Below are positions 1 through 8,657 of a stretch of DNA of 55,001 bases, piece by piece. The stretch comes from Moritella sp. PE36 (GTDB lineage: Bacteria; Pseudomonadota; Gammaproteobacteria; Enterobacterales; Moritellaceae): the NCBI RefSeq assembly GCF_000170855.1, contig NZ_ABCQ01000027.1:1-55001 (forward strand), read 5' to 3'. Position 1 is the stretch's first letter; each line of letters begins with the position of its first letter. Both the position numbers and the translations under genes were made by a program. The notes under the pieces are model-generated. The model searched no databases and was not told the DNA's origin. It saw only the letters and a list, made by a program, of their open reading frames with translations.

Positions 1-107
1 TCCCCGACTTCTGCCACTAACGCCAGACGCTGTGCGAGTAAGTCAACCAACTGCTGGTCAACATCATCGATTTTATCTCTTAATTTACCTAACGGATCCA
101 GTTTCAC
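1..107 (-). CDS. tyrA: TyrA N-terminus (chorismate mutase domain), cut by the window edge
   Basis: Only the first 35 or so codons are present; the gene runs off the left edge. The minus-strand reading gives a GTG start at 107 followed by KLDPLGKLRDKIDDVDQQL and then LLAQRLALVAEVG, the typical first helix of an AroQ-type chorismate mutase. The location directly downstream of aroF on the same strand (62 nt gap) matches the E. coli aroF-tyrA operon, so this is most likely the bifunctional chorismate mutase/prephenate dehydrogenase of tyrosine synthesis rather than PheA. A GAGGTG ribosome site lies 8 nt before the GTG. The dehydrogenase domain is not in the window, so the second activity is inferred from context. 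Confidence 0.85.
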   Translation of the reverse strand, partial: MKLDPLGKLRDKIDDVDQQLVDLLAQRLALVAEVG

Positions 108-169
108 TGACCATTCACCTCATAACGTCCTTGATGTACTATTTACCTAGATATGTATCGATCTAAGGA

Positions 170-1249
170 CTATGTTCTTTTAGTCAAACAGCCGCTTAGC
201 TCCGCTGCTGTTTCACGTAATAATGTATCAGTCGTATCCCAATCAATACACGCGTCGGTCACAGATACACCGTATGCCATATCAGCAATAGGCTGTTCTG
301 ATGATTGATTACCACCATGTAGATGACTTTCAATCATGACACCCATGATTGAACTATTACCTTCTTGGATCTGGTGAATAACATTTTTCGCTATCAGCGG
401 TTGTAGTTCATGGTTTTTATTCGAATTAGCATGGCTGCAATCCACCATCAAACTTGGACGTAAACCCGCTTTGACCATGTCTTGCTCGGCTAATGCAACG
501 GCAACTGAATCATAGTTTGGTTGTTTACCACCACGTAAGATCACGTGACCATCAGGATTACCCTGAGTTTGTAGTAACGCAACTTGACCGTCTTGATTAA
601 TACCCATGAAGCGATGTGAATGAGATGCAGACTTCATCGCATTGATTGCCGTTGATAAACTGCCGTCGGTACCATTTTTAAAACCAACAGGCATAGACAG
701 ACCAGACGCCATTTCACGGTGAGTTTGTGACTCTGTAGTACGCGCGCCAATCGCAGACCAAGAAAATAATTCAGCAAGGTATTGTGGGCTAATTGGATCG
801 AGTGCTTCCGTGGCGGTTGGAATTTCCATTTCCGCTAGGGTAATAAGTAGTTTACGCGCATTGATTAAACCAGTTTCAACATCAAATGAGCCATCCATGT
901 GCGGATCATTAATCGCGCCTTTCCAGCCAACAGTGGTACGTGGTTTTTCAAAATAGACACGCATAACAATATATAGCTGCTCGCCTAATTCGTCATGCAG
1001 TGCTTTTAATCTGCCGGCATATTCTAACGCCGCTTTGTCATCATGGATTGAGCAAGGACCACACACCACAAGCAAACGTTTATCTTTACCAGCAATAATA
1101 TTAGCAATCGTTTCACGTGCTGTTTGTATATAACCAAGGGCATGATCTGAAATAGGTAATTTAACTTTTAATTCGGAAGGGGTCATCAATACTTGTTCAG
1201 AACAAATATGTACATTATTTAAGGTGTCTTTTTCCATTACGTTGCTCAT
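170..1249 (-). CDS. aroF: 3-deoxy-7-phosphoheptulonate synthase (DAHP synthase), AroF type
   Basis: Joins phosphoenolpyruvate and erythrose 4-phosphate, the first step of the shikimate pathway, in the cytoplasm. At 359 aa it has the usual class I length and carries the family blocks LLVVCGPCSIHD, RVYFEKPRTTVGWKG, INDPHMDGSFDVE, ATEALDP, GARTTESQTHREMASGLSMP and MVDCSHANSNK. The N-terminus (EKDTLNNVHI) is closest to the tyrosine-sensitive AroF of E. coli from memory, and the downstream tyrA supports that isozyme over AroG or AroH. The first ATG (1249) has a weak AGGA close by; an in-frame ATG at 1237 is the alternative start and would match E. coli length better. No clear TyrR box was found in the 273-bp upstream gap. 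Confidence 0.93.
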   Translation of the reverse strand: MSNVMEKDTLNNVHICSEQVLMTPSELKVKLPISDHALGYIQTARETIANIIAGKDKRLLVVCGPCSIHDDKAALEYAGRLKALHDELGEQLYIVMRVYFEKPRTTVGWKGAINDPHMDGSFDVETGLINARKLLITLAEMEIPTATEALDPISPQYLAELFSWSAIGARTTESQTHREMASGLSMPVGFKNGTDGSLSTAINAMKSASHSHRFMGINQDGQVALLQTQGNPDGHVILRGGKQPNYDSVAVALAEQDMVKAGLRPSLMVDCSHANSNKNHELQPLIAKNVIHQIQEGNSSIMGVMIESHLHGGNQSSEQPIADMAYGVSVTDACIDWDTTDTLLRETAAELSGCLTKRT

Positions 1250-1522
1250 ATATCCTATTTATTATATATAAACAACATACCGTAGCAGAATGTGATTGCA
1301 AGCACTATTTTGTCAAAGAAGTTTGTCAACAAAACGTGATGAAAGCCTACATACTTTCAAGTGAAGGTCGTGCTAAGATACAACTCAGAAATTACCGCTA
1401 TTTCGCTTAAACGAAGATTCCGAAGAAGTCTGGTTTTATAGTATTGACATTATAATCAATATTAATGATAGTTAACGGTAAGCCCTTACACCGATCAATA
1501 ATATAATTGTGGAAATAAAATA

Positions 1523-2470
1523 ATGAGTAATCAGTTAGAACAGCTAAGTAAATTAACCACTATTGTTGCAGATACAGGCGATGTGGAAGCGATTAAATTA
1601 TACCAGCCTCAAGATGCGACGACGAATCCATCACTTATCTTAAAGGCAGCTGCATTACCGGCTTATCAACCATTAGTAGCACAAGCAATTGCGTATGCGA
1701 AAGAAAATGCAACGCCAGAAACACAAGTTGCACTGGCATGTGACAAACTAGCTGTATTAATTGGTAAAGAGATCTTAACGACAATTCCAGGTCGTATCTC
1801 GACAGAAGTTGACGCACGTCTTTCTTACAACACTGAAGCAAGCGTTAAACAAGCACTACTATTAATCGACTTATATAAAGCAGTTGGCATTGAGAAAGAA
1901 AACATTCTGATCAAACTGGCTTCTACTTGGGAAGGTATCCGCGCTGCAGAACAACTTGAAGCAATGGGCATCAACTGTAACCTAACGTTACTCTTCTCTT
2001 TCGCTCAAGCGCAAGCATGTGCTGAAGCTGGCGTATTCCTAATCTCTCCTTTCGTTGGCCGTATCATGGATTGGCATAAAGCGAAAACAGGCGAAACATA
2101 TGAAGGCGCTAACGATCCTGGCGTTATCTCGGTAAGCACGATCTACAACTACTACAAAGCATCGGGTTATAAAACGGTTGTTATGGGCGCAAGCTTCCGT
2201 AACACAGGTGAAATCCTAGCCCTTGCTGGTTGTGACCGTCTAACAATTGCACCACAGCTATTAGAAGAGCTACAAAACTCTTCAGAGCCTGTTGTACAAG
2301 CGCTATTCTCAGAAGCTGATGCAGTAGCACCAAAAGCGAAACTAACAGAAGCAGCATTCCGTTGGGATCACAGCCAAGATCCGATGGCAGTTGAAAAACT
2401 AGCTGAAGGTATCCGTAACTTCGCTATCGACCAAAACAAACTAGAAGCGATGATTACTGACTTATTCTAA
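1523..2470 (+). CDS. talB: Transaldolase
   Basis: Cytoplasmic enzyme of the non-oxidative pentose phosphate pathway that moves a dihydroxyacetone unit from sedoheptulose 7-phosphate to glyceraldehyde 3-phosphate, producing erythrose 4-phosphate, a substrate of the divergent aroF product. It is 315 aa, close to E. coli TalB. The Schiff-base lysine is Lys131 in [23 protein letters not shown] near residue 31 and [10 protein letters not shown] are also typical. A TTGACA hexamer near 1444 may be its -35 box. A strong terminator follows the stop. A transketolase gene closes the window at the far end, but the two are not linked. Confidence 0.96.
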   Translation: MSNQLEQLSKLTTIVADTGDVEAIKLYQPQDATTNPSLILKAAALPAYQPLVAQAIAYAKENATPETQVALACDKLAVLIGKEILTTIPGRISTEVDARLSYNTEASVKQALLLIDLYKAVGIEKENILIKLASTWEGIRAAEQLEAMGINCNLTLLFSFAQAQACAEAGVFLISPFVGRIMDWHKAKTGETYEGANDPGVISVSTIYNYYKASGYKTVVMGASFRNTGEILALAGCDRLTIAPQLLEELQNSSEPVVQALFSEADAVAPKAKLTEAAFRWDHSQDPMAVEKLAEGIRNFAIDQNKLEAMITDLF

Positions 2471-2496
2471 TTTGAATAAACATAATCGTTGTTAAC

Positions 2497-2547
2497 AAAA
2501 ACGCCCAACGCATTACTCGAGAGAGTATTACGTTGGGCGTTTTTTTA
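2497..2547 (+). terminator. Rho-independent terminator after talB
   Basis: A GC-rich stem (ACGCCCAACG pairing with CGTTGGGCGT) is followed by a run of seven T, 27 nt beyond the talB stop. The A-run on the other side means it may also work for the opposing pseudouridine synthase gene. Confidence 0.9.
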
Positions 2548-2616
2548 TGCATTATTTAACCAAACTACGGTGCTGTAGCTCGGCTATATAATATCGACAC
2601 AATAGCTATATAACGA

Positions 2617-3297
2617 TTATACTTTTGGCCAAGCCAATGTCTCAGGCTGTGCATAAGCAACTAATGCTTCTTTACACGCTGGTGTCGCAAATAGCTCACC
2701 ACTAAATTCATCAGCCACAAAACTAAAGTCTTCACCATCTAAGGTAAACTGTAAGCAATACGCGTGTAGGTAAGCGCGATCATATTTCCAAGCATCAGCA
2801 CTTTGATATAGCGGATCACCACAGATAGGGCTACCTAGGCTGTTTAAAGCAACACGTAATTGATGTGTCTTGCCAGTATGTGGTTTCAATACTACTAAAC
2901 GTTTGCCATCACCAATACTCTGGGTGAAAAACTGAGTCACAGCAGGGCTAGTTAATGTCTTAGTTAAACGCCACATGCTACGACGTGAACGCTCCATATC
3001 ACCTTTCACTAAACCTTGTTTTTTCTTTGGTTTGCTATCAATGATACCCAAGTAATATTTTTGGATCTCATGCAATTCAAATAGCTTGGCTAATTTAGCT
3101 GCCGCTTCTGATGATTTAGCCAGTAACAACAATCCTGATGTCACTTTGTCTAAACGGTGTACTGGAAAAACTAATCTGCCAATATCCTTTCTGACAATAG
3201 AACAAATACCATCAACGCCGTCTTCATCATGAAAACCGATGCCCGCTGCTTTGTTGATAACCAAGAAATCATTATTCTGAAATAAAATGCTATACAT
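2617..3297 (-). CDS. RluA-family pseudouridine synthase (TIGR01621-like)
   Basis: Predicted RNA pseudouridine synthase. It shows the RluA signature HRLDKVTSG (catalytic Asp, about residue 51) and a second conserved stretch, HTGKTHQLRVALNSLG, followed by GDPLY. At about 226 aa it is shorter than RluA, RluC or RluD and has no S4 RNA-binding domain, fitting the small 'group 3' RluA-like proteins found in Vibrio and Shewanella. The RNA target is unknown. I chose the ATG at 3297; the longer frame would begin at a TTG (3309) and neither has a convincing ribosome site. It is transcribed toward talB and shares its terminator region. Confidence 0.85.
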   Translation of the reverse strand: MYSILFQNNDFLVINKAAGIGFHDEDGVDGICSIVRKDIGRLVFPVHRLDKVTSGLLLLAKSSEAAAKLAKLFELHEIQKYYLGIIDSKPKKKQGLVKGDMERSRRSMWRLTKTLTSPAVTQFFTQSIGDGKRLVVLKPHTGKTHQLRVALNSLGSPICGDPLYQSADAWKYDRAYLHAYCLQFTLDGEDFSFVADEFSGELFATPACKEALVAYAQPETLAWPKV

Positions 3298-3347
3298 TAA
3301 AAAAACCAATGCTGAAAATGAGGCCGAAGTGTACCCTAAATAAGCAA

Positions 3348-3426
3348 TATACCCAAGCTACTTCAAGATGCGCAACCAGCAAACCGAATGAAGCGTATAT
3401 TCAAGGCATCAAGTAACTTGGGTATA
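3348..3426. repeat. Short ERIC-like palindromic repeat
   Basis: A 79-bp element begins TATACCCAAG and ends CTTGGGTATA. The arms (TATACCCAAGCTACTTCAAG against TATACCCAAGTTACTTGATG read from the other strand) are imperfect inverted repeats. The ends match the full ERIC element at 20471-20597, but the ERIC core palindrome is missing, so it looks like an internal-deletion relative. Confidence 0.7.
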
Positions 3427-3451
3427 AAATCATATCCACCAGCTATTTTTA

Positions 3452-3489
3452 ACGCTAGGATAAGTAATAGTACGCTAGGATAAGTAATA
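3452..3489. repeat. Tandem 18-bp direct repeat
   Basis: ACGCTAGGATAAGTAATA occurs at 3452-3469 and again at 3472-3489, a 20-bp period, just ahead of the SelW-like gene. It could be a slippage duplication in the promoter region; no known operator is recognised. Confidence 0.85.
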
Positions 3490-3513
3490 TTAACAAAAGA
3501 GAGGACCTTGACT

Positions 3514-3801
3514 GTGCCAGAGATCAAAGCTGAAATTGATATTTACTATTGCCGACAGTGTAACTGGATGTTGCGCTCGACTTGGCTAACACAAGAACTT
3601 CTGCATACCTTTGGTGAAGACATAAGTAAAATAAGCTTACACCCAGATACTGGCGGTCGTTTTGAGATCCATTGTAATCAGCAATTGATTTGGGAACGTA
3701 AACAAGACGGCGGTTTCCCCGAAGCGAAAGCATTAAAGCAACGGGTACGGGATATTATCGCCCCAGAACGCGATCTCGGCCATAGTGATCGTACGGTATA
3801 A
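3514..3801 (+). CDS. SelT/SelW/SelH (Rdx) family protein, cysteine form
   Basis: Small thioredoxin-like protein of about 95 aa. It has the family opening beta strand followed by a CxxC redox pair (YCRQCNWMLR) and the block LHPDTGGRFEI. Selenoprotein members carry selenocysteine at the second position; here both are plain Cys, so no SECIS element is needed. The exact function of bacterial members is not known; a thiol redox role is assumed. The start is either TTG (3508) or GTG (3514), both behind AGAGAGG; the GTG has the better spacing. The M15 peptidase gene starts 4 nt after its stop, so the two are probably co-transcribed. Confidence 0.75.
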   Translation: MPEIKAEIDIYYCRQCNWMLRSTWLTQELLHTFGEDISKISLHPDTGGRFEIHCNQQLIWERKQDGGFPEAKALKQRVRDIIAPERDLGHSDRTV

Positions 3802-3805
3802 TCAA

Positions 3806-4501
3806 ATGATAACGACACCATTATTGAACACACAAGCTTTAACCGGACAAACGCAAAATCATGTGATCGCACTGCCATTACAGTCCAAGCTTATTCACCA
3901 GCAAGCATTAACTGCATTTCAGCAGTTACAAACACGTGCTAAACAGGCTGGATTCAATCTCGACGTCGTCTCTAGCTTTCGTTCTTTTGAGCAGCAACTG
4001 AGTATTTGGAATAATAAGTTTAACGGTCTCAGACCCATTCTGGATCATGACAGTCAACCACTCGATCACGCTATACTTAGTGAAGAACAAAAAGTATTCG
4101 CGATATTACGTTGGTCAATGTTACCGGGTGCCAGTCGCCATCATTGGGGCAGCGAGATTGATGTGTGTGACTATAGCGCGTTACCCAAGGATTATCAGTT
4201 ACAACTGATCCCACAAGAATATGATGAAGGTGGCTATTTAGCGTCGCTGTCAGCTTGGTTAGATGACAATATTGCCGGCTGTGGTTTCTATCGTCCTTAT
4301 CGTCAAGATCTGGGTGGCGTGTCACGCGAACCTTGGCACTTAAGTTACCAGCCTATCGCCGAACCAGCACAGCAAGCATTCACACTGGCGTTAATTACGG
4401 ACACGATTCGCAATGCGGACATTCAAGGTAAAGTAGCTATTTTAGCCAATATAGAACAGATTTATACCCAGTATATTTGCAACGTTGCAGCACCCAATTA
4501 A
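3806..4501 (+). CDS. M15-family D-alanyl-D-alanine carboxypeptidase-like protein
   Basis: Zinc peptidase of the M15B/VanY-like group, expected to trim D-Ala from peptidoglycan peptides. The zinc signature SRHHWGSEIDV (SxHxxGxxxD form) and the second motif EPWHLSY (catalytic Glu, ligand His) are both present, as is the substrate-side stretch SSFRSFEQQ. The protein is 231 aa from the ATG at 3806. It has no evident signal peptide in this frame, which is odd for a cell-wall enzyme; either it acts in the cytoplasm on recycled muropeptides or export is non-classical. It follows the SelW-like gene closely and precedes the DUF2897 gene by 38 nt, so an operon of three is likely. Confidence 0.8.
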   Translation: MITTPLLNTQALTGQTQNHVIALPLQSKLIHQQALTAFQQLQTRAKQAGFNLDVVSSFRSFEQQLSIWNNKFNGLRPILDHDSQPLDHAILSEEQKVFAILRWSMLPGASRHHWGSEIDVCDYSALPKDYQLQLIPQEYDEGGYLASLSAWLDDNIAGCGFYRPYRQDLGGVSREPWHLSYQPIAEPAQQAFTLALITDTIRNADIQGKVAILANIEQIYTQYICNVAAPN

Positions 4502-4539
4502 TATTTAATAACGACTATCAATTAACAATAGGAGGATTT

Positions 4540-4806
4540 ATGGTTTGGCTCATTATTCTAGTGGCCTTAGGTTTCATTCTAGGGTCAATCATGGCGTTAA
4601 AATACACCGCAAACATGAAAATGAAGATACCAGAAGAAATTGAACACCAATTTAACAAAGCTTTACATCTGGATGCCGGAAAACATGCCAAAGCATTACC
4701 GGATGATGATGACGACAAAGACCAGCAAGAATATAACAATGAATACCGTAATGAATACAATAAAAATCAAATGCCAGATGATGTAAAAAAAGACGCTGAA
4801 AAATAA
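4540..4806 (+). CDS. DUF2897-like small membrane protein
   Basis: An 88-aa protein with one N-terminal membrane helix (about residues 3-20, WLIILVALGFILGSIMAL) and a hydrophilic acidic tail containing DDDDDKD and repeated Asn/Tyr/Glu residues. The start at 4540 is fixed by a strong GGAGG six nt upstream; the longer open frame beginning at 4477 overlaps the M15 gene and lacks such a site. It resembles the small DUF2897 proteins of Vibrio and Shewanella, which have no assigned role. Confidence 0.75.
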   Translation: MVWLIILVALGFILGSIMALKYTANMKMKIPEEIEHQFNKALHLDAGKHAKALPDDDDDKDQQEYNNEYRNEYNKNQMPDDVKKDAEK

Positions 4807-4846
4807 CATTCAATAAGTTGTATTTATAAATAATAGCTATAACAAT

Positions 4847-4884
4847 AAAGGCCTATGTATTGATATACATAGGCCTTATTTTTA
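4847..4884. terminator. Bidirectional terminator between DUF2897 gene and bamC
   Basis: AAGGCCTATGTAT and ATACATAGGCCTT form a near-perfect stem with a short loop, flanked by A-rich and T-rich runs. It lies between two convergent genes, so it probably serves both. Confidence 0.9.
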
Positions 4885-4914
4885 TTTCATGATTAACACC
4901 CTAGGTGTTGCACA

Positions 4915-6045
4915 TTACTCTTCGTTTGCTGCTTTCTCTGCACGTAATGCATCAGCTGCATCTTTCAAGCTAATAAATAACTGGCTCATCACTTCAGCTG
5001 ACAATGGTTGTTTGTCTTTACCAAAGAACGCGATTGAAGTATGGCCTTTTATTTCGCCAACCTGAATACGGTAGTCATCTTCCGCGAGGGTTACCGGCGT
5101 TACTTTATTGTCAGTCCAGAACTTATCAGACTGTTCATCAAAGCTCACTAACATAGTCGCAGCAAGTTTATCTTCGTCTTCAACTGTCATACCCACTTTG
5201 CCTAATACCATTGGTAATAACTTCCAAGCATCATCAAACGGGATATTTAAGGTAATAACAGGGTGTTTCTGATCAACAAAATCAATTTTAAGCTTCGACG
5301 CTTTTTGTTCTGCCGTTTCTTTGTTATTACCTTCAATACGGTCAATTTCGTAATAGATATTAACTAGATTTAACATCTGCACGGCAAAACGACGGCGATC
5401 GCCTTTACTTAAGTTATTATCAACCTTAGTACCTTCTAAGCGTTCTTCGTGATCAATCAAATCCACTTGCAGACCGACAGTACGCTTACTTGCCGCGGTT
5501 AATAACGTGAATTTATAACGTTGCTTGAGTTCGTATTCCGATACTTCTTTAAACTCATCAAACGTCTCTTGGTTAATTAACCAATCAGTTTCTAAAGTAT
5601 GATTCGTCTCATCTAGCTTGGCAATCGCCACTTTTTTGTCGGCTAAGAAGTTGGCTAATAATGTCCATACCTGCGCAGAAATATTCTCTTGTGAACTACG
5701 GCTATTAAACCAAACCGTGACATTTTCACTGCCTTCTTCAACACGTACTAATGGCGATAACGCTAAAATTTGTACTGGCGAACGAACATCAACATCAGCA
5801 CCAACCGGGCGATTTCCAGTCCCTTCGGCTAATTCAGGCACGTTATAACGCTGTGTGTATAACGGTGTATCAAGCCCTTCTACAATCACCAATTCTGGCT
5901 GTGTTGTCTGCTTTAAATATTCAAAGTCTTGATTGGCCTGACGTCTTGTATCTGTTCCTGAACAAGCACTGACTAAAATAGCACACGCTAATACGCTATA
6001 ACGCTTTGCGTTAGTCAAGCGGTGACCTGTTGATGACATAGTCAT
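4915..6045 (-). CDS. bamC: Outer membrane assembly lipoprotein BamC
   Basis: Lipoprotein of the BAM complex that folds outer-membrane proteins. The N-terminus has a positively charged start, a hydrophobic core and a lipobox (LVSAC, Cys near residue 28), so the mature protein is lipid-anchored. The remaining sequence, about 376 aa in total, fits BamC/NlpB with its two helix-grip domains, including the PVGADVDVRSP stretch near the N-terminus. The gene follows dapA by 27 nt on the same strand, the conserved dapA-bamC arrangement of gammaproteobacteria, which supports the call strongly because BamC itself diverges fast. Confidence 0.9.
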   Translation of the reverse strand: MTMSSTGHRLTNAKRYSVLACAILVSACSGTDTRRQANQDFEYLKQTTQPELVIVEGLDTPLYTQRYNVPELAEGTGNRPVGADVDVRSPVQILALSPLVRVEEGSENVTVWFNSRSSQENISAQVWTLLANFLADKKVAIAKLDETNHTLETDWLINQETFDEFKEVSEYELKQRYKFTLLTAASKRTVGLQVDLIDHEERLEGTKVDNNLSKGDRRRFAVQMLNLVNIYYEIDRIEGNNKETAEQKASKLKIDFVDQKHPVITLNIPFDDAWKLLPMVLGKVGMTVEDEDKLAATMLVSFDEQSDKFWTDNKVTPVTLAEDDYRIQVGEIKGHTSIAFFGKDKQPLSAEVMSQLFISLKDAADALRAEKAANEE

Positions 6046-6072
6046 AGTATTAATATTCCCTAATTCAAAAAT

Positions 6073-6951
6073 TTATGCATCCACTGCAAGCGCGAGTGCC
6101 GCACTCACTTGAGCATGATATTGCTGATCTAATTCAATTAACGGTAACCGTAAATTAGCCGTTGCAGTCAAAGATAACTGGTTGCACGCCCACTTTACCG
6201 GGATTGGGTTTGCTTCGACAAATAAATCTTGGTGTAAACGCATTAATTTGTTATTAATTTCAGTCGCTTCTTGGCGCTTTCCTGCTAATGCTAACGAACA
6301 CATACGGCTCATGGCATCGGCAGCGACATTACTGGTAACAGAAATAACCCCATTACCGCCTTGCAACATAAACTCGCAGCCCGTTGCATCATCACCACTA
6401 TATAGTAAGAAATCATCCGGAAGGAAGGGTTTAAGCTGAGTTAAACGCGTTAAATCACCGGTAGCATCTTTGATACCTATGATAGCATTAAGTTCCGCTA
6501 ATCTAACCACGATCTCATTACTAATATCACAACCCGTACGACTCGGTACATTATACAAAATCTGAGGTAAATCACAGGCTTCAGTGATCGCTTTATAATG
6601 CTGATATAACCCTTCTTGGGTTGGCTTATTATAATAAGGCGTGACACAAAGTCCGGCTGTTACGCCTAGCTTGTGTAATTCTTGACTTAACTTAATGGCG
6701 TTACGAGTGCTATTTGACCCTGAACCAGCAATAATCGCGATACGACCTTGCGCCATGTCCAGTACTGCTTTAACCACGGCAAGGTGCTCATCTTGGGTAA
6801 AAGTACAAGACTCGCCAGTCGTGCCCAATACAGCCAATGCGGTGGTATTGCTCTGGATGTGATATTCAACTAAACCTTGTAAAGAGCAAAGATCGACGTC
6901 TCCATTGTCGAGCATAGGAGTGATAAGTGCGACGATATTACCTGTTAACAT
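6073..6951 (-). CDS. dapA: 4-hydroxy-tetrahydrodipicolinate synthase
   Basis: Condenses pyruvate with aspartate semialdehyde, the committed step toward diaminopimelate and lysine, in the cytoplasm. The 292-aa product contains the pyruvate-binding GTTGES (residues 43-48), the catalytic Tyr in ILYNVPSRTG (Tyr133) and the Schiff-base Lys161 in GIKDATGDLTR. I use the ATG at 6951, which has AAGG just upstream and gives the standard N-terminus (LTGNIVALITPM); the open frame extends to 7116 through a palindromic repeat and has no family similarity there. It is probably transcribed with bamC and divergent from gcvR. Confidence 0.96.
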   Translation of the reverse strand: MLTGNIVALITPMLDNGDVDLCSLQGLVEYHIQSNTTALAVLGTTGESCTFTQDEHLAVVKAVLDMAQGRIAIIAGSGSNSTRNAIKLSQELHKLGVTAGLCVTPYYNKPTQEGLYQHYKAITEACDLPQILYNVPSRTGCDISNEIVVRLAELNAIIGIKDATGDLTRLTQLKPFLPDDFLLYSGDDATGCEFMLQGGNGVISVTSNVAADAMSRMCSLALAGKRQEATEINNKLMRLHQDLFVEANPIPVKWACNQLSLTATANLRLPLIELDQQYHAQVSAALALAVDA

Positions 6952-7030
6952 ATTGGCCTTGTTATAACTGACTATAAAACACGTGGCATAGTAATATGTA
7001 GCAGTCAGTTGCCGCAAGCATATTCTGTTA

Positions 7031-7112
7031 TATCTACCTAAGCTAGCTGCCAACATCAATATGCTGGTTGATAAGCTTACAGATTGTTGCATCTTGAAGT
7101 TGCTTGGGTATA
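7031..7112. repeat. Degraded ERIC-like palindrome between dapA and gcvR
   Basis: The right arm GCATCTTGAAGTTGCTTGGG ending in GTATA (7089-7112) matches the terminal arm of the other palindromes in this window. The left arm (TATCTACCTAAGCTAGC) is diverged. It sits in the divergent promoter region and may contribute a transcript hairpin. Confidence 0.5.
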
Positions 7113-7169
7113 TCATGCTCTACTGTTTACTTACTTTAATTGACTCGGAATAAAAGGACCTGGAACAAA

Positions 7170-7709
7170 ATGACGCAGAATTTAGTTATCACCGCCCTTG
7201 GCAGCAACAGTCCAGGTATCGTCCACAAACTGATTGGCCACGTCAGCAATTGCGGCTGTAATATCGTCGATAGCAGACTGGCTATTTTTGGTAATGAGTT
7301 CACCCTGATCATGCTGTTGTCTGGAGAATGGAACGCTATGATCCAGCTTGAATCTAGCTTGCCATTAAAGAGTCAAGAGCTCGACTTAATTACCATGATG
7401 AAGCGCACCGAACGTCACGAACCAATTAGCTATGATCATACCATTGAAGTTGAAGTAACGATCCCTGATGCAACCGGCATTATCGAGAAATTTACATTAT
7501 TCTTTACCAATAATAATCTTAATTTAGCCGGACTACGCTCAGAGATATTAACCGCGGCAGACAGCTCAGATATACTTAAAGCACATTTTACGCTAAATAC
7601 GACGTCGGACTGTGATTTGGCTGTTTTAGAATCGGAACTCAGCGGACTGTGTACCATTTTGAATGCTGAATATCACTTCATGGTAGAACACAAAACTGCC
7701 ATATCTTAG
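7170..7709 (+). CDS. gcvR: Glycine cleavage system transcriptional repressor GcvR (tandem ACT domains)
   Basis: A 179-aa protein built of two ACT domains: residues about 4-85 beginning NLVITALGSNSPGIVHKL, and about 90-175 beginning YDHTIEVEVTIPDATGIIEKF. GcvR does not bind DNA; in E. coli it binds glycine and inhibits the activator GcvA. The ATG at 7170 is preceded by GGA; a longer frame from 7140 adds ten basic residues without family support. The divergent dapA-bamC pair gives the same context as in E. coli, but bcp, its usual downstream neighbour, is displaced by about 6 kb. Confidence 0.9.
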   Translation: MTQNLVITALGSNSPGIVHKLIGHVSNCGCNIVDSRLAIFGNEFTLIMLLSGEWNAMIQLESSLPLKSQELDLITMMKRTERHEPISYDHTIEVEVTIPDATGIIEKFTLFFTNNNLNLAGLRSEILTAADSSDILKAHFTLNTTSDCDLAVLESELSGLCTILNAEYHFMVEHKTAIS

Positions 7710-7777
7710 CTGAAAAAACGCGGTTAGTAGCAAATAACTCACCGCGTCTAATGTTTTATCTCCGCCTGTACAACTGC

Positions 7778-8341
7778 TTAATTAATCAATGAAGACAACC
7801 CCTGATCCGCATCTCTTAATTCCAATTTCTTACGGTTTTGGCGTCTTAATATATAAGGCATTAAGAACATATATATCCCCGTTATCCACAGCATCAGTAA
7901 CATCACCGCTGCAGGTAAGAATAACCATAATTTAGCATACTCATGAAAAAATGAACCATCGTGTAACGATTCAATTAGATCTGAACGTCGATATTCGACT
8001 TGTAATATCTTACCGCTGATAGTATCAATTTGAATTTCAATTTTGTTTTTAGCCTTTACTTTCACAATGCCCTTAGAAGGCCTAACATCCATCCGACTGA
8101 CGTTTTTCCAACTCCGTATCTCGGCTTCAGGTACTGTACTAGCGATATCCAAAATTTGTTGAAAAGATAATGTAGGGACTTTGCCCTCACCTTTCATACT
8201 CGCAGGTTGAACCCAAGTGAATTCTTTTTTTACTTGCAGTAATAATCCACTAATAAGCACAACAATTATAGGTAGCGCGATGATTGCCGCGCCCCAATAA
8301 TGGGTTTTACGGTTGACTCGTTTCCAATTTACTTTTTTCAT
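7778..8341 (-). CDS. PepSY domain membrane protein
   Basis: A 187-aa inner-membrane protein. An N-terminal basic stretch (KRVNRKTHYWGA) leads into a first membrane helix (about residues 17-36), followed by a periplasmic PepSY-like region (FQQILDIASTVPEAEI to ISGKILQVEYR), a HDGSFF block and a second helix (about 140-165) ending in basic residues. This is the short form of the PepSY-associated TM family, often linked to siderophore-iron reduction or metal handling. The Fur-like box upstream (8385-8403) supports iron control. The function is inferred; no heme or catalytic motif beyond conserved His residues is visible. Confidence 0.8.
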   Translation of the reverse strand: MKKVNWKRVNRKTHYWGAAIIALPIIVVLISGLLLQVKKEFTWVQPASMKGEGKVPTLSFQQILDIASTVPEAEIRSWKNVSRMDVRPSKGIVKVKAKNKIEIQIDTISGKILQVEYRRSDLIESLHDGSFFHEYAKLWLFLPAAVMLLMLWITGIYMFLMPYILRRQNRKKLELRDADQGLSSLIN

Positions 8342-8384
8342 ACAACGTCCTTGTTATCTAGTCTAGATTCTAAATGACGGAGAG

Positions 8385-8403
8385 TGTAATGATAATGATT
8401 ACC
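8385..8403 (-). promoter_or_regulatory. Candidate Fur box upstream of the PepSY gene
   Basis: TGTAATGATAATGATTACC resembles the Fur consensus GATAATGATAATCATTATC, with the core AATGATAATGATTA intact. It lies about 45-60 bp before the PepSY start. The rest of the 8342-8657 gap is AT-rich, holding the presumed promoter of the secreted-protein gene and no other feature I can support. Confidence 0.6.
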
Positions 8404-8657
8404 ACTTGCAACAATAAAAGGGTGAATGGACAATAACAAAGAGCACGCTAATCAATAATAAAGAAAATAAAACCTCAAAACAGTGACTCATAAACAACAA
8501 TAACCATACATAAAATACATTAGCCTTTGAATGGAAAAAGTGTCTTTCTAATCAGGTGGTTAATAATAAATACAAACTGCCCTACTCTTATATTTATATG
8601 CGATTTCAGCGTGCATAAAAACATTTCCACTAAAACGTAACATTAAAAGGATTTAAC

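Noticed and set aside
3541-3600. Possible selenoprotein (SelW-like CxxU)
   Set aside because: Both redox positions are ordinary Cys codons in YCRQCNW; there is no in-frame TGA, so no selenocysteine is needed.
6952-7116. N-terminally extended DapA
   Set aside because: The extra 55 codons run through a palindromic repeat and resemble no DapA; the ATG at 6951 has a ribosome site and the family N-terminus.
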